Positions 51,656 through 62,013 are shown, numbered from the stretch's first letter. The stretch: DNA of 64,000 nucleotides from Hyphomicrobiales bacterium (GCA_017305665.1 JAFKKH010000024.1:47820-111819), one strand, 5' to 3'. Made by a program: numbers and translations. Notes: generated by a model not told the origin, from the sequence alone.

Positions 51656-53398
51656 CTAGTACGTCCCTTCGGAGCGGAAGATGGCGATCGAGATCCATTT
51701 GCCTTGCGAGAAATTATAGCCGTCGATGCGTGTCGCGACGTTGTAGCGCAATCCGATCGCCTCGGCGCGCTGGGCAAAGGCCCGCTCCGAACGGGATTCT
51801 ACGAGCGCAAAGCGGCAGCTTCCGTGACTGAGAAAATCTGCGGCGCCGGAGCCGTCGGTCAGCAAGGTCGATGTGCCCGTCATGAAGACCAGACTGGGTT
51901 CATGGTAACCCGCCGCCGCAGCCTTTGGACCAACGCACACCACGTTTCGCAGCGCGCGCGCGACTTCCGGGCTGGGAAACAACGGCGTCAGCGCCGAGAC
52001 GATGATGCCGTAGACGGCAAGGCTCAGAAACATTGCCGCCGCGACCGCATTCAGAAACGACTGCTCCGCGCGATTGTCGTCATAAAGCCACCATGCGAAC
52101 AACCCAAAGATCAAGGCGACCGCAGCGAACGGCCAGGCCAGGAAAACCGGCTGCCGCGTCAAGGTAATGGTGGCGATCACGGCGAGGATCAAAGTGAGCG
52201 CCGGAATGGCGAACCACCAAGCCGCTCCCCTCCTCAACCATGAGATGGATAGCATCCGCCGCTCAATGGCCATGACGGACAAGATAGCGATGGCCGGATA
52301 GAGCGGCAGCACATAGTGCGGCAGCTTGGTCAGCACCAGTTCGAACACGATCCATGACGGGATGAGCCACGCGAGCAGAAACTGCACGGCCGGCTCGCGA
52401 CGCGCGCGCCAGATCGCCGGCGCAGCCAATCCCGCCAGCGGCGCACCGGGCCAGAACGTGATCCAGAACAGCAGCAGGTAGGTGCCGGGTGGTGCGCCGT
52501 GCGACTCTTGAGCAGCGAGCTTGCTCAGCATGTCGCCACCGATGGAGTCGGCAAAAAACGTATCGCCGGCGCGCAGGAAGATCGCGACGAACCACGGCAG
52601 CACGAGCACCAGCATCCACATCAGCCCCCAGATGGGCCGCAGGCGCCACAACCAGGCTGCCGAGCGATCGAAAATGGCGACGGTTATGATCGTCAATCCC
52701 ACGAACATCAGGATCAACGGACCCTTGAGCAGGATTCCCCCGGCCAGCGCCGTCCAGAAAATTGCCGGATGTATCCAGGACGGATGCTCGGGATCTTCGC
52801 CGCGCTGCCATGACAGGTATATCCGCGCGAGCGCCCCCATCGCGGCGGCGACAGTCAGCAGCAGCATGGCGTCGGTTTTGGCAAGTCGCGCTTCAACGCC
52901 GAGCAAGACCGAACTGCACATGATCAGTCCAGCGAGGACCGCGCTGCGTCGCGTCACGAAGGCAAGCGCGGCCCAATAAGTCAGAAGCACCGCGCCGATT
53001 GCGCCAATCAGTGACGGCACACGATAGAGCCAGATGCGGATTTGCGCGCGTGGAAGCCCGAGAGCGCGCGCCGTCTCAACCGACGCAGCCTGCAGCCAAT
53101 AGATGCCGACCGGCTTCTTGTAGCGCACTTCATCCTGAAAGCGGATGTCCACAAAGTCGCCGGTCTCGACCATCTGTTTGGTGGCCTGAGCGAAGCGCGC
53201 CTCGTCGCGATCGATGGGCGGAATGTTGAAAAAGCCGGGCAGGAAGAACAGCAGACCGACGACAGCCAGAAAGAACACCGGTCGGATGCGGCCAGCGGTG
53301 ACGAAATCGATCACAGCCGCAAGCCCGCGTCCGGGATTCACCGGGGTTTTCGGTTCACGAACTTGTCCAAATCGGGGACGGAAAAGGGTCTCAGCCAT
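51656..53398 (-). CDS. Family 39 glycosyltransferase (ArnT-like)
   Basis: The 580-residue membrane protein has about twelve helices and the conserved acidic pair in the first periplasmic loop ('PPIDRDEARFAQATKQM'), then 'RYKKPVGIYWLQAAS', as in ArnT/PMT enzymes that move a sugar from a polyprenyl carrier to lipid A or protein. The C-terminal part is periplasmic. With the family 2 transferase, LAB_N protein and PAP2 phosphatase it forms a plausible lipid A modification unit. Confidence 0.9.
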   Translation of the reverse strand: MAETLFRPRFGQVREPKTPVNPGRGLAAVIDFVTAGRIRPVFFLAVVGLLFFLPGFFNIPPIDRDEARFAQATKQMVETGDFVDIRFQDEVRYKKPVGIYWLQAASVETARALGLPRAQIRIWLYRVPSLIGAIGAVLLTYWAALAFVTRRSAVLAGLIMCSSVLLGVEARLAKTDAMLLLTVAAAMGALARIYLSWQRGEDPEHPSWIHPAIFWTALAGGILLKGPLILMFVGLTIITVAIFDRSAAWLWRLRPIWGLMWMLVLVLPWFVAIFLRAGDTFFADSIGGDMLSKLAAQESHGAPPGTYLLLFWITFWPGAPLAGLAAPAIWRARREPAVQFLLAWLIPSWIVFELVLTKLPHYVLPLYPAIAILSVMAIERRMLSISWLRRGAAWWFAIPALTLILAVIATITLTRQPVFLAWPFAAVALIFGLFAWWLYDDNRAEQSFLNAVAAAMFLSLAVYGIIVSALTPLFPSPEVARALRNVVCVGPKAAAAGYHEPSLVFMTGTSTLLTDGSGAADFLSHGSCRFALVESRSERAFAQRAEAIGLRYNVATRIDGYNFSQGKWISIAIFRSEGTY

Positions 53399-53450
53399 GG
53401 CGGTTCCGCATACGCTGAAACCAACGCAGCGACAACCGCTTAGCCGGTCA

Positions 53451-55574
53451 CTATTGAATTCTGACCGTGACTGTGTCCGCGCTGCCAGTGGCGTCCATCA
53501 CGGTCAGCCGGACGAAGCCGGGTCCCGGCGGTTCGATCATCCGCTGCCGCCGGGTACCGATCTCGCCAACCGCTCTCCCGTTGACGAGCATCGTCATCGG
53601 GAGGACGCCGCCGGCAACCTTCACCGGCAGGGCCGAAAACGTCAGCCCGTCCGCGCTCCGGGAGGCGACCCGCGACCCATCCAGCGGGAACTGGATATGG
53701 AGTGCGTGTTCATCACCTGTACGGATCAATTCACCTGCCGGGCGAAACCTCCGTAGCGGCAGCGGCAGTTTGGCGTTGCTTGCAATCAGGGTTCCGCGGG
53801 GAGCCTTTGGCAGCGGCGCCGGTATTTTGCCGGTACGCGCAAACGCATCGAACAACACCGGCGCGGCCGCGACGCGCCCAATCAGCCCGGGGACCGGCGC
53901 ACCATCCGGGCGGCCGACCCAAACCCCGATCGTCATGCGACCATCAAAGCCGACGGACCATGCATCGCGATAGCCATAGCTGGTGCCGGTCTTGAAGGCG
54001 ATCCGGTTCCGGACCGCGTTTTCCGGTGGCGGCGACCCCAAAAGGACATGGCCGACTTGCCATGCCGCGACTGAATCCAACAGGCGGAGCGGTTCGCGGA
54101 CCGCATCGCCGTCGCGCTCGATTTCACGTAACGGTGCCACGCTACCTAAGCGAGGAATCCCGGAATACGCCTGTACAAGATCATGGAGGGTTACCCCGAC
54201 ACCACCAAGGCCCATGGCAAGGCCGGGGACCTCATCCTTCGGCAGCACCAGATCGGTGCCGGCTTGCCTCAACCGCGACGACAAGCGGCTGGCGCCGACG
54301 CGATCTAGCAGTTCGATGGCAGGGACGTTGAGCGACAGTTGCAGGGCGCGGCGAACTGGCACCGTGCCCTGGAACGTCATGTCAAAATTTTCCGGCGCGT
54401 AACTGCCGAAGCGGACCGGACGATCATCGATCAGGCTGTCCGGATGAACGAAGCCGTCTTCGAAAGCCAGCCCATAGATGAACGGTTTGAGCGTCGAGCC
54501 CGGCGAACGCACCGCCTGCGTCATATCCACCTGCCCGGCGCGCCGTTCATCAAAATAGTCTGCCGACCCCACATGGGCGAGCACATCGCCCGTGGCATTG
54601 TCGACTGCGACGATGCCGATCGAGATGTCTGGTCCGAGCGCCGCTGCGCGGTCGTGAGCCAGCGCCTCAAGCGTCCGCTGCAATCCGGACTCGAGGGTCA
54701 GCCTGATGACGCTCGAGTCCCTGACCGTCGCCAGCGCCTGATCGGCTGAATGCGGCGCCAGCATCGGGAATGGCTTGCGCATGCGCAGGACCGGCACAGC
54801 CTTGGCCTGCATCGCATCTTCCGCCGAGATGCGCCGTTCCTCGACCATGCGTTCCAGCACCCGATCCCGCGCGGCGCGCGCCGCGGCCGGATGCCGGTCA
54901 AGGCGTCGATGCTCCGGCGATTGCGGCAAGGCAACCAGCAGCGCTGCCTGCGCGAGCGACAGCCGCTTCGGCTCCTTGCCGAAATAAGCCAGTGATGCTG
55001 CGCGAATGCCCTCGAGATTACCGCCGAACGGCGCCAGCGTCAGATAGAGATTGAGGATTTCATCCTTGGAAAGTTGGTGCTCCAACTGGAACGCGCGTAC
55101 CACCTGATGCAGCTTGGCGTAGATCGAGCGTCGGCGGCGAGGCTCCATCAGCCTGGCAAGCTGCATGGTGATCGTTGATCCGCCCGAGACGATGTGGCCG
55201 CTTGTCACAAGTTGCAGCGCAGCCCGCCCGAGCGCGAACGGATCAACGCCGGAATGCGAGTAGAAGCGCTGGTCTTCATATCCCAGCAGCAGGTTGAGAT
55301 AGCCGGGATCGACGTCGGTCTTGGCATCGACCGGCAGCCGCCAGCGACCGTCCGCCATGGCAAACGCACGCAGCAATTTGCCGTTGCGGTCGACCACCGT
55401 CGTCGAGACCTCATGCGCTTTCGCGAGCGGTAGCGGGCCAAGCGAGACAACCCAGCCAGCGATAGCGATAGCCGTCAGCACGGCGATGACGCCCATAGTC
55501 GCCGCCGCCAGTTTCACCCGCCGCCAGCGGCGGCGCGGCGGAACCGCGGCGGCTATGTTGTCGGACATTGTCAT
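53451..55574 (-). CDS. pbpC: Penicillin-binding protein 1C
   Basis: The 707-residue bifunctional peptidoglycan synthase has a membrane anchor (about 22-45) and a GT51 domain with the catalytic Glu100 in 'LGYEDQRFYSHSGVD' and 'SGGSTITMQLARL'. A transpeptidase follows with Ser360 in 'SPGSTLKPFIYG' and 'FKTGTSYGYRDAW', then the C-terminal PBP1C domain (about 620-707). Its start overlaps the end of the alpha-2-macroglobulin gene (ATGA). The two are commonly paired in Gram-negatives. Confidence 0.95.
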   Translation of the reverse strand: MTMSDNIAAAVPPRRRWRRVKLAAATMGVIAVLTAIAIAGWVVSLGPLPLAKAHEVSTTVVDRNGKLLRAFAMADGRWRLPVDAKTDVDPGYLNLLLGYEDQRFYSHSGVDPFALGRAALQLVTSGHIVSGGSTITMQLARLMEPRRRRSIYAKLHQVVRAFQLEHQLSKDEILNLYLTLAPFGGNLEGIRAASLAYFGKEPKRLSLAQAALLVALPQSPEHRRLDRHPAAARAARDRVLERMVEERRISAEDAMQAKAVPVLRMRKPFPMLAPHSADQALATVRDSSVIRLTLESGLQRTLEALAHDRAAALGPDISIGIVAVDNATGDVLAHVGSADYFDERRAGQVDMTQAVRSPGSTLKPFIYGLAFEDGFVHPDSLIDDRPVRFGSYAPENFDMTFQGTVPVRRALQLSLNVPAIELLDRVGASRLSSRLRQAGTDLVLPKDEVPGLAMGLGGVGVTLHDLVQAYSGIPRLGSVAPLREIERDGDAVREPLRLLDSVAAWQVGHVLLGSPPPENAVRNRIAFKTGTSYGYRDAWSVGFDGRMTIGVWVGRPDGAPVPGLIGRVAAAPVLFDAFARTGKIPAPLPKAPRGTLIASNAKLPLPLRRFRPAGELIRTGDEHALHIQFPLDGSRVASRSADGLTFSALPVKVAGGVLPMTMLVNGRAVGEIGTRRQRMIEPPGPGFVRLTVMDATGSADTVTVRIQ

Positions 55575-58500
55575 TTCGCGGGACGCACCTCCACACGACC
55601 GGTGCTCGTGCGGCCGTAACGCGAGGGATTATACATGTCTTCCACATAGGCTTGCGGTAACACGTATTTGCCCGGCGACACCGCGCGCACCACGTAGGCA
55701 ACCGTGAACACCGCCTTGTCCTTGGCCGAACGATCGATGGCCGCGGTGAAACGATCGTCGCGGAATTCCGTGTTGACGGGTTCCTGTCCGTCCTCGATCC
55801 AGTCGAGCGTTCCGGTATCGCCGGACGAGACCAGATGCGGGTTGTCGATCTCGAAACCTGCCGGAAGATAGTCGGCCACCATGATGTGTCCGTATTCCGG
55901 CTTGGCCTCGGTGATCCGAAGCACAACGGCGAACCTGTCGTTTTGCTTGGCTTGGGTGGGGTCCGCCGGCGTCCCATCGAGGGTGAAATAGTTCCGCTCG
56001 ATCTTGAAGCCGTTCGACGCCGCGGGCTCCGGCGTCACCGGCGCGCCGGCCACCGAAATCACGGCCTGCACGGGAGCATCGCCGGTATTGGTGATCTTGA
56101 TCGGCTTGCTGGCCATCTCGGCCGCCTTATAGCTGCGATAGAGCGCGGTCTTGACCGGCGTACCATCGACATCGAGCGACATGGTTTCCTTGGCCAGCGC
56201 CCGCGCCGCCAGAACCAGCCACGCGTTCTCCTGCGTCGAAGTATACGGCGTCAGCCCCCGCGCCGCTTCGACGCGCAGGACCGCCTGCGTCACCGTCGCG
56301 CGCGATGCATTGCCCTCGCCCGCCAGCGACACCAGCGCCGCGGCGTCGCGCAAGGCCGAGCCGTAGTCGGTCCGGCCGAACTCGATAACCGGCTTTGGCG
56401 CCAGACCGTCAACCGCCGCCGTATAGACATGTTCCGCACGCGTGCGATCGCCGACCAGCGCAAGAGCCGCAGCAAGCTGTGCTTTGGCAATGGGCGTCGC
56501 CAGATTGTTCAGCTTGATATCGGCAAGATAACGCAGGTCACCGATCGGCGCGGCACCGTTCTTGGCGAGAACATAAAGTCCGTAAGCCAGATCACGGCCG
56601 CCGTCCTTTTCCGGCTCGGGGGCATTCACCACCGAATTGCGGATGCGGTCGAGCGCGCTCTTGAACAGCGGATCGGGAACCGCAAATCCCTTCTCGCGGG
56701 CACGAGTCAGGAAGTCCGTCACATAGGCGTCGAGCCACGCATCGTCGCCACCCGCCGACCACAGACCGAACGAACCGTTCGAGCCCTGCCGTGCCAACAG
56801 CCGATCGATCGAGTTCTTGATGCGATCGTCAACGCTCGTGTCCATCGCCAGATGCGCGCCGGCTGCGAGATCGTTGACATAGAGCAGCGGCATCGCCCGG
56901 CTGGTGATCTGCTCGGAGCAGCCAAAGGGATAGCGATCGAGTGCCTTCAGGATGGTTGCGGCATCCAGCGCCGTCGACAAGCCGACCGACATCGAGACTC
57001 CCCCCGTACCGGGCACGAGATCGGCGAACATGTCGGAGGTCAGCGTCAGGCTCTCGCCCTTGGCCATGGTGCGAACCGAGCGGCGAGCCAGGATCTGGGT
57101 CGCCGGTTTGACATCGAGATCGTAATGCCGCGTCAGCGTGAGACCGTTCGGCCCCTTGATGTCGACATCGAGTTGCGCGGTGCCGGCGCCGCCGCTCGCA
57201 TTCAGCGCGAGCGCCTTCGACGTGCGCTGCTTGGCTGCGAGCGTGACCGTGGTCGCAGGATTGCCGATGACTTTCACAGGTCCCGCTGTCGTCACGTTGA
57301 TCGTGTAGTCGCCGGGTGCACCCTCGACGTTGTCGAGGTCGAAGCTCAGGGTGCCCTGATCGCCGGTCAGCAGGAAGCGCGGCAGGGTCGCCGTCAGCAC
57401 GACCGGATCGCGCACGGTGACATCAACGGTCGCGCGGCCGAGCTTGGTCGCACTCCAGGCGACTGCCATCACGCGCGCAGTGCCCGCGAAATCCGGAATA
57501 TCGAAGTTGATCTCGGCGGTACCGTCAGCGGCAACCGTGACGATGCCTGAATAGAGCGCGAGCGGCTTTTGCGTCGGCGGGCTGCCTTGCAGTTCTGCAC
57601 CAGCCGCATCGCCACCGGTCCTGAGTTGGCCACGCGTCCCCTGCATGCCGTCGATCAGTTGTCCGTAGAGGTCGCGGATTTCAGAGGTCATGCGCCGCTG
57701 CCCGAGATAATAATCATCCGGCGCCGGCGGCTTGTAGTTAGTAAGGTTGAGGATGCCGACATCGACGGCGGCAACCACGATCTTGGCATCCTCGCCGGGG
57801 CTCAGACCGCCGATCTTCACCGGCAGCTTCATCGTCGTCGAAGGCCGCACCAGCGCGGGCGGTGACAGGCTGACCGACAGCGTGCGCGCGCTCTTGTCGA
57901 TGCCGAACCACTTCAAGCCGATGGCGCGGCCGGGCATACGCTGCGCGGCAACGTCGAGCGGACGCCGCAGCGTCGCCACGACGTAGGCGCCCGTCCCCCA
58001 ATCCTTGCCGATCGGAATCTTGACCTGCGAGGTGCCTTCCTTGACGTCAGTGGTCTGGGTGGTCAGCAAGCGGTCACCGAGTACGTTGATCGTCAGCTTG
58101 CCTGCTATCCGCGCGTTGACAGACACGATCATGGTATCGCCCGACTGGTAGTCCGGCTTGTCGATCGAGGTTTCGAGCAGGTCGGGCGTGTCGGCACTGC
58201 CGTCCGAGTACCAGCCGACATCGAACTGGACCGAGGTCAGCGGCCCGTTGGGATCGGATGATTTGACGTCGAGCCGGTAGCGTCCAGGTTCCGGAGAGAA
58301 CTCAAGCCGAGCAGGCTTGTCGGCGGCAACCACGAGATCGCCGTCGGCAACCCGTTTGGTCGATTTCACCGGCTCGTATTCCCAGAACGAATTCTGTCGG
58401 TACCACTGATAGCGGCTCTCAAGTTTCAGCAGTTCGTAACGCAGGCCATCGCGTGCGAGCGAGGTTCCGTCGGGCGCCACGAAGGCTACGTCGAATGTCG

Positions 58501-60787
58501 CCTTGTCACCCTCCGCGACATTCTTGTCGCTGAACAACGGCTTTACGCCGATCATGGCATTGGCCGGCGCTACCGGAAGCACCAGCTTCCGCTCGACGGC
58601 ACGGCCGCCGGCTTCGGCCATGCGGATGAAGATCTGCGCCTCCTGCGGCCGGGTCGATGACGGAGGTTTCGCCAGGCTGACGGGGAACGTGGCGACGCCA
58701 TCGGTATCGGCTTCGGGGAGGTTCTCGATCGGGGTGCGCTCGTTGCTCTCGGTCTCTTCGTCAGCGACGCCGAACTGATAGCCGGCATAACCGGAGCGGC
58801 TGGCCGCAGGAGCCACCAGCATGTCGCCCTCAAGCTGAAGGCCGGAGGCCGGCGCGCCATAGAGGAAATGGCCGTCGACCTTAAGTTCTACTGGAGCTTC
58901 AGCCGAGATCAGCTTCGCCTTGCTGCTCAAATCGAATTCGATACGGTCCGGCACATAGTCTTCCACCATGAAGGTGGTCTCGCCGACCGACGGCCCCTTG
59001 GGATCGGTGAAGGCGCGGACCCGCCACGTGCCGGTCGGCACCGCCGAGTTGAGCGGCATTGCGAGACTGCGTCCACCTGCCCCCTGATCGGCCAGCACGG
59101 CGCGGCGGAATTCGACGCCGTCGGGACGCTCGACCACCAGCGTCAACGGCCCGCCGGTGACGGCATTGCCCTGCCCGTCGCGTAACAGTGCCGTCAGGTA
59201 GACCGTTTCTCCGGACCGATGGACGCCACGTTCGGCGTAAACGAACGCGTCGGCCCCTGTGGGCACGGCGCGCCCAGAAACGCCGCGATCCGTCAAATCG
59301 AATGCACTCGTCTTCAGGCTGAGGAAGGCATAGTCGGCCTTGTCGGTGCTGACCGTCAGCAGGGCCGGCGACAATCCGCCCTCGCCCCGTGCCAAGCCTG
59401 CCTCGAACAGGACGTGGCCGGACTCGTCGGTCTTTTTGGTGGCAAGGATTTCGTTGTTGCGGGCGATCAGGCGAACCTCCGCCTTGCCGACCGCATCGGT
59501 GGTCGCCAATGAATTGACGAACACGTGGATGCCGTCGTTGCCCGAATAAGCAGTCAGGCCGAGGTCGGAGACGATGAACCACTGGGTGGCCAGCGATCCG
59601 GACTCCTCGTCATTCGCCGACCCGGGCCCTTTGGCAGCGGCCGTCATCACATAGACGCCAGGCTGCAGGTTGCCGAGCGCCTCGTCGATCGGGAACGCCG
59701 TGGTCACATCGGCATTCAGCGTGGAAGCTGTTGCGATCTCGCCGGACCAGACCTTGACGCCACGCTCGTTGCCGAGATCGGACAACTGATAGCCATTGAG
59801 CGTCTTCTGAAAATCACTGTCGATCACCGTGTTGATCAGATTGCGGTCACCGATCCGGAACACTTTGACCGTCACGGCTTGAGTATTCACGCTGACCAGC
59901 GGAATGCCGCGCTGGCCGGTGCGCGGCAACACGTAAGCGCGCCCGGTGAAGCGGACGAACGGCTTGCGATCCCGAACGTAGATATTGAATTCAGCCGATT
60001 TCGGCAGGCTTTCCTTGACGGTCGACGGCAGGCCGGCACGCAGGTTGATGTTGTAGCGCTCACCGTGCTTGAGACCTTCGACGCAGAGCTGCTTGTCTTC
60101 CGACGACAACGCAGGCCGGTCGGTGCCAGCGAGCGCCACGAACGGCGAGAAGTCGGTTCGCTTGGCCAACTCTTCGGAGAACTGGAAGCAGGCGCGCGGC
60201 GAAGCCGAATCCGAGTCGATGGTGTAATCGAGCAACCGAAAACCGTGATCGTCGCGCATCTTTTCGTACTGCGCACGGACATCGGCCACCTCGCGCAGAT
60301 CGAGGGACAGCCGCAGCGTATCGAGCGCGGGGCGCCACAGCTTGCGCTGCTGGAAGGCGTGGCCCAGCACCGCCAATGCGTCGGCCTCTTCGCCGGGAGT
60401 GTTGGCGCGCTGATAGGCGATGTAGGCGGCGATGGAGGCGCGCTCCAGCAGGAAGGTTTGCTCTTGGCTCGTGGTCGGCTTGATCTGGAAGATCGTTCGC
60501 GCAAGACGCAGCCAGTTGCCGCTGTCATCGGGTGCGACGGTGGCGATCTGGCCGAGGATCTGAAGCCCGCTGCGGAAGTCGGACCGCTTGAAGGCGGTGT
60601 CCGCGTCGCTTCGCAACGTCGGCGCCGATTTGGTGATGGTGCCGGCTTCGCTCTTGATCTGGGCTTCGAGCTTGATGGCCGCATCGGCCAGGTCGTCGCG
60701 CTTGAAGGCCTTATCCGCCGCCTGTGCCGAAACGAAGCTCATCGCGAGCGCCGCACAGAGGATAACGGCGCGAACCAACCCGATCAT
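55571..60787 (-). CDS. Alpha-2-macroglobulin family protein (YfhM-like)
   Basis: The 1738-residue periplasmic protein is thought to trap proteases that enter through a damaged wall, while PBP1C repairs it. A signal peptide (1-23, ending 'SAQA') lacks the lipobox cysteine of E. coli YfhM. MG-type beta domains fill most of the length. The thioester site is 'YPFGCSEQITSR' (Cys at about 1289), followed by the alpha/alpha toroid ('GSNGFGLW'-like repeats: 'GSNGSFGLWSAGG') and a receptor-binding-like end. The start at 60787 is chosen because upstream in-frame residues lack signal-peptide character. Confidence 0.93.
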   Translation of the reverse strand: MIGLVRAVILCAALAMSFVSAQAADKAFKRDDLADAAIKLEAQIKSEAGTITKSAPTLRSDADTAFKRSDFRSGLQILGQIATVAPDDSGNWLRLARTIFQIKPTTSQEQTFLLERASIAAYIAYQRANTPGEEADALAVLGHAFQQRKLWRPALDTLRLSLDLREVADVRAQYEKMRDDHGFRLLDYTIDSDSASPRACFQFSEELAKRTDFSPFVALAGTDRPALSSEDKQLCVEGLKHGERYNINLRAGLPSTVKESLPKSAEFNIYVRDRKPFVRFTGRAYVLPRTGQRGIPLVSVNTQAVTVKVFRIGDRNLINTVIDSDFQKTLNGYQLSDLGNERGVKVWSGEIATASTLNADVTTAFPIDEALGNLQPGVYVMTAAAKGPGSANDEESGSLATQWFIVSDLGLTAYSGNDGIHVFVNSLATTDAVGKAEVRLIARNNEILATKKTDESGHVLFEAGLARGEGGLSPALLTVSTDKADYAFLSLKTSAFDLTDRGVSGRAVPTGADAFVYAERGVHRSGETVYLTALLRDGQGNAVTGGPLTLVVERPDGVEFRRAVLADQGAGGRSLAMPLNSAVPTGTWRVRAFTDPKGPSVGETTFMVEDYVPDRIEFDLSSKAKLISAEAPVELKVDGHFLYGAPASGLQLEGDMLVAPAASRSGYAGYQFGVADEETESNERTPIENLPEADTDGVATFPVSLAKPPSSTRPQEAQIFIRMAEAGGRAVERKLVLPVAPANAMIGVKPLFSDKNVAEGDKATFDVAFVAPDGTSLARDGLRYELLKLESRYQWYRQNSFWEYEPVKSTKRVADGDLVVAADKPARLEFSPEPGRYRLDVKSSDPNGPLTSVQFDVGWYSDGSADTPDLLETSIDKPDYQSGDTMIVSVNARIAGKLTINVLGDRLLTTQTTDVKEGTSQVKIPIGKDWGTGAYVVATLRRPLDVAAQRMPGRAIGLKWFGIDKSARTLSVSLSPPALVRPSTTMKLPVKIGGLSPGEDAKIVVAAVDVGILNLTNYKPPAPDDYYLGQRRMTSEIRDLYGQLIDGMQGTRGQLRTGGDAAGAELQGSPPTQKPLALYSGIVTVAADGTAEINFDIPDFAGTARVMAVAWSATKLGRATVDVTVRDPVVLTATLPRFLLTGDQGTLSFDLDNVEGAPGDYTINVTTAGPVKVIGNPATTVTLAAKQRTSKALALNASGGAGTAQLDVDIKGPNGLTLTRHYDLDVKPATQILARRSVRTMAKGESLTLTSDMFADLVPGTGGVSMSVGLSTALDAATILKALDRYPFGCSEQITSRAMPLLYVNDLAAGAHLAMDTSVDDRIKNSIDRLLARQGSNGSFGLWSAGGDDAWLDAYVTDFLTRAREKGFAVPDPLFKSALDRIRNSVVNAPEPEKDGGRDLAYGLYVLAKNGAAPIGDLRYLADIKLNNLATPIAKAQLAAALALVGDRTRAEHVYTAAVDGLAPKPVIEFGRTDYGSALRDAAALVSLAGEGNASRATVTQAVLRVEAARGLTPYTSTQENAWLVLAARALAKETMSLDVDGTPVKTALYRSYKAAEMASKPIKITNTGDAPVQAVISVAGAPVTPEPAASNGFKIERNYFTLDGTPADPTQAKQNDRFAVVLRITEAKPEYGHIMVADYLPAGFEIDNPHLVSSGDTGTLDWIEDGQEPVNTEFRDDRFTAAIDRSAKDKAVFTVAYVVRAVSPGKYVLPQAYVEDMYNPSRYGRTSTGRVEVRPAK

Positions 60788-61113
60788 GAAAAGCTCCCTG
60801 CGCGGACGACCGCCGCTTTGATGGCTAGAAAGGCGCGGAAAGGTGTCGGTCTCATGACCTTCCCAGGGGTGCTGGCGATCCGGAATGACGGCCGCACGCG
60901 ACAATCCGAATCGATCCGGCCTCCCGCCGGGTGGCGGAAGGAGCGTCATTTGTCTGGGGCAAACCTCTTGGGGCAAACCCAAGGCAGCGGCGCTTTCCCC
61001 GGTTCGTCGTCCGATCGGCGTAAATGGTTCGGTTCAGGGCTTGGCGAGCAAGCGGATTTTTCATATTGCGAGGGTAGGATGGCCTACGCGGCCTTCCAGA
61101 TCGCTAGGTACAC

Positions 61114-61190
61114 GGTCCCGTAGCTCAACTGGATAGAGTAGCGGATTTCTACTCCGCGGGTTGCAGGTTCGAATCCTGCCGGGATCGCCA
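61114..61190 (+). tRNA. tRNA-Arg (TCT anticodon)
   Basis: The 77-nt gene folds fully: acceptor GGTCCCG/CGGGATC, D-stem GCTC/GAGT, anticodon stem GCGGA/TCCGC with loop TTTCTAC, T-arm GCAGG-TTCGAAT-CCTGC, discriminator G and encoded CCA. The anticodon UCU reads AGA/AGG. A possible promoter (TTGGCG at 61041) lies upstream. Confidence 0.95.
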
Positions 61191-61488
61191 CCACGGACGC
61201 TTCGTGCCTGATCGAAGCTTCCGGTCACCCGATCTGGTCAGTGGTCCAATCGATGCCGACTCACCGCAATGGCCAAAGCTGAGGACATCGCACTGCCGAC
61301 TCGGCTCGGACTGTAGCCGAATCGCAAGGACTCAGGTCACCATTGCCGCGTATGGCTGCAAACAAGGTAACGGCAGTACACAGGGCTGGGACTCTCCTGG
61401 TTTCGCCTTTAGAGCCACTCCTTCGGAGTGGCTCTTTCTTTATTGCGGTCGTTATCCCGTCACTACGCGGCTGCTCGGCGGCCTGCAC
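61191..61488. other. 298-bp stretch after tRNA-Arg, no gene
   Basis: No protein gene is supported. The stretch ends in a strong terminator at 61411-61444 oriented rightward, 220 bp past the tRNA. It therefore holds either a long tRNA trailer or a separate small RNA of unknown kind. Confidence 0.5.
61411..61444 (+). terminator. Strong rho-independent terminator
   Basis: A perfect 11-bp stem (AGAGCCACTCC, 61411-61421, with GGAGTGGCTCT, 61425-61435) with a 3-nt loop is followed by TTCTTTATT on the plus strand. Confidence 0.85.
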
Positions 61489-62013
61489 TCAGTCCTTGCC
61501 CGACACCGTCGCCGGCAGGTTGTTTTTCAGAACGCAGCGCGCGTACTCAGCAAGCTTCGTACCGTGCTCGATGGTCGATTCATCCAGCCCGATATTGTCG
61601 GCGACGATGTCCTGGATGTGATTGCGATCGCCGATCTTGCGCTTCTCGGTCTTGAGCGTTCTTGCTGCTCCAGCGATCGTCGACCGGCTGCTTGCAATCA
61701 TGGAGCGCGCAACTTCGGCAGGCGGCACTCCCCAATCGATCTCATACGTCCGTTTCAAATTGGTCTGGTGGGCATTGCGCGCTTTCTCGCGGTGAGCTTT
61801 TTTGACGGCCCCTCGCAGATAGGCCTGCAACTCGTTGATGGATCGAAGGCATGCCGAGTGCGCCGGCGGTATCGGATGTTTCGATGTCAATTCCGGAAAC
61901 TTGTCAGCCTTGTATTCGCACGGGCATGCGAAAGCCTCGGCCGAAGGCAACACGAATAACGTGCTCAGGCACACCGCATAAGCCGCAGCAAAGCGTCGAT
62001 CGCCAAATCGCAT
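61489..62013 (-). CDS. Hypothetical secreted protein, 174 residues
   Basis: The ATG at 62013 follows GGAG. A signal peptide (about 1-27, 'AVCLSTLFVLPSAEAFA') precedes 'CPCEYKADKF'. The mature part has four cysteines (CPC, 'HSACLRS', 'EYARCVLKN') that could form two disulfides, and many Lys/Arg residues. No family is recognised. Confidence 0.72.
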   Translation of the reverse strand: MRFGDRRFAAAYAVCLSTLFVLPSAEAFACPCEYKADKFPELTSKHPIPPAHSACLRSINELQAYLRGAVKKAHREKARNAHQTNLKRTYEIDWGVPPAEVARSMIASSRSTIAGAARTLKTEKRKIGDRNHIQDIVADNIGLDESTIEHGTKLAEYARCVLKNNLPATVSGKD

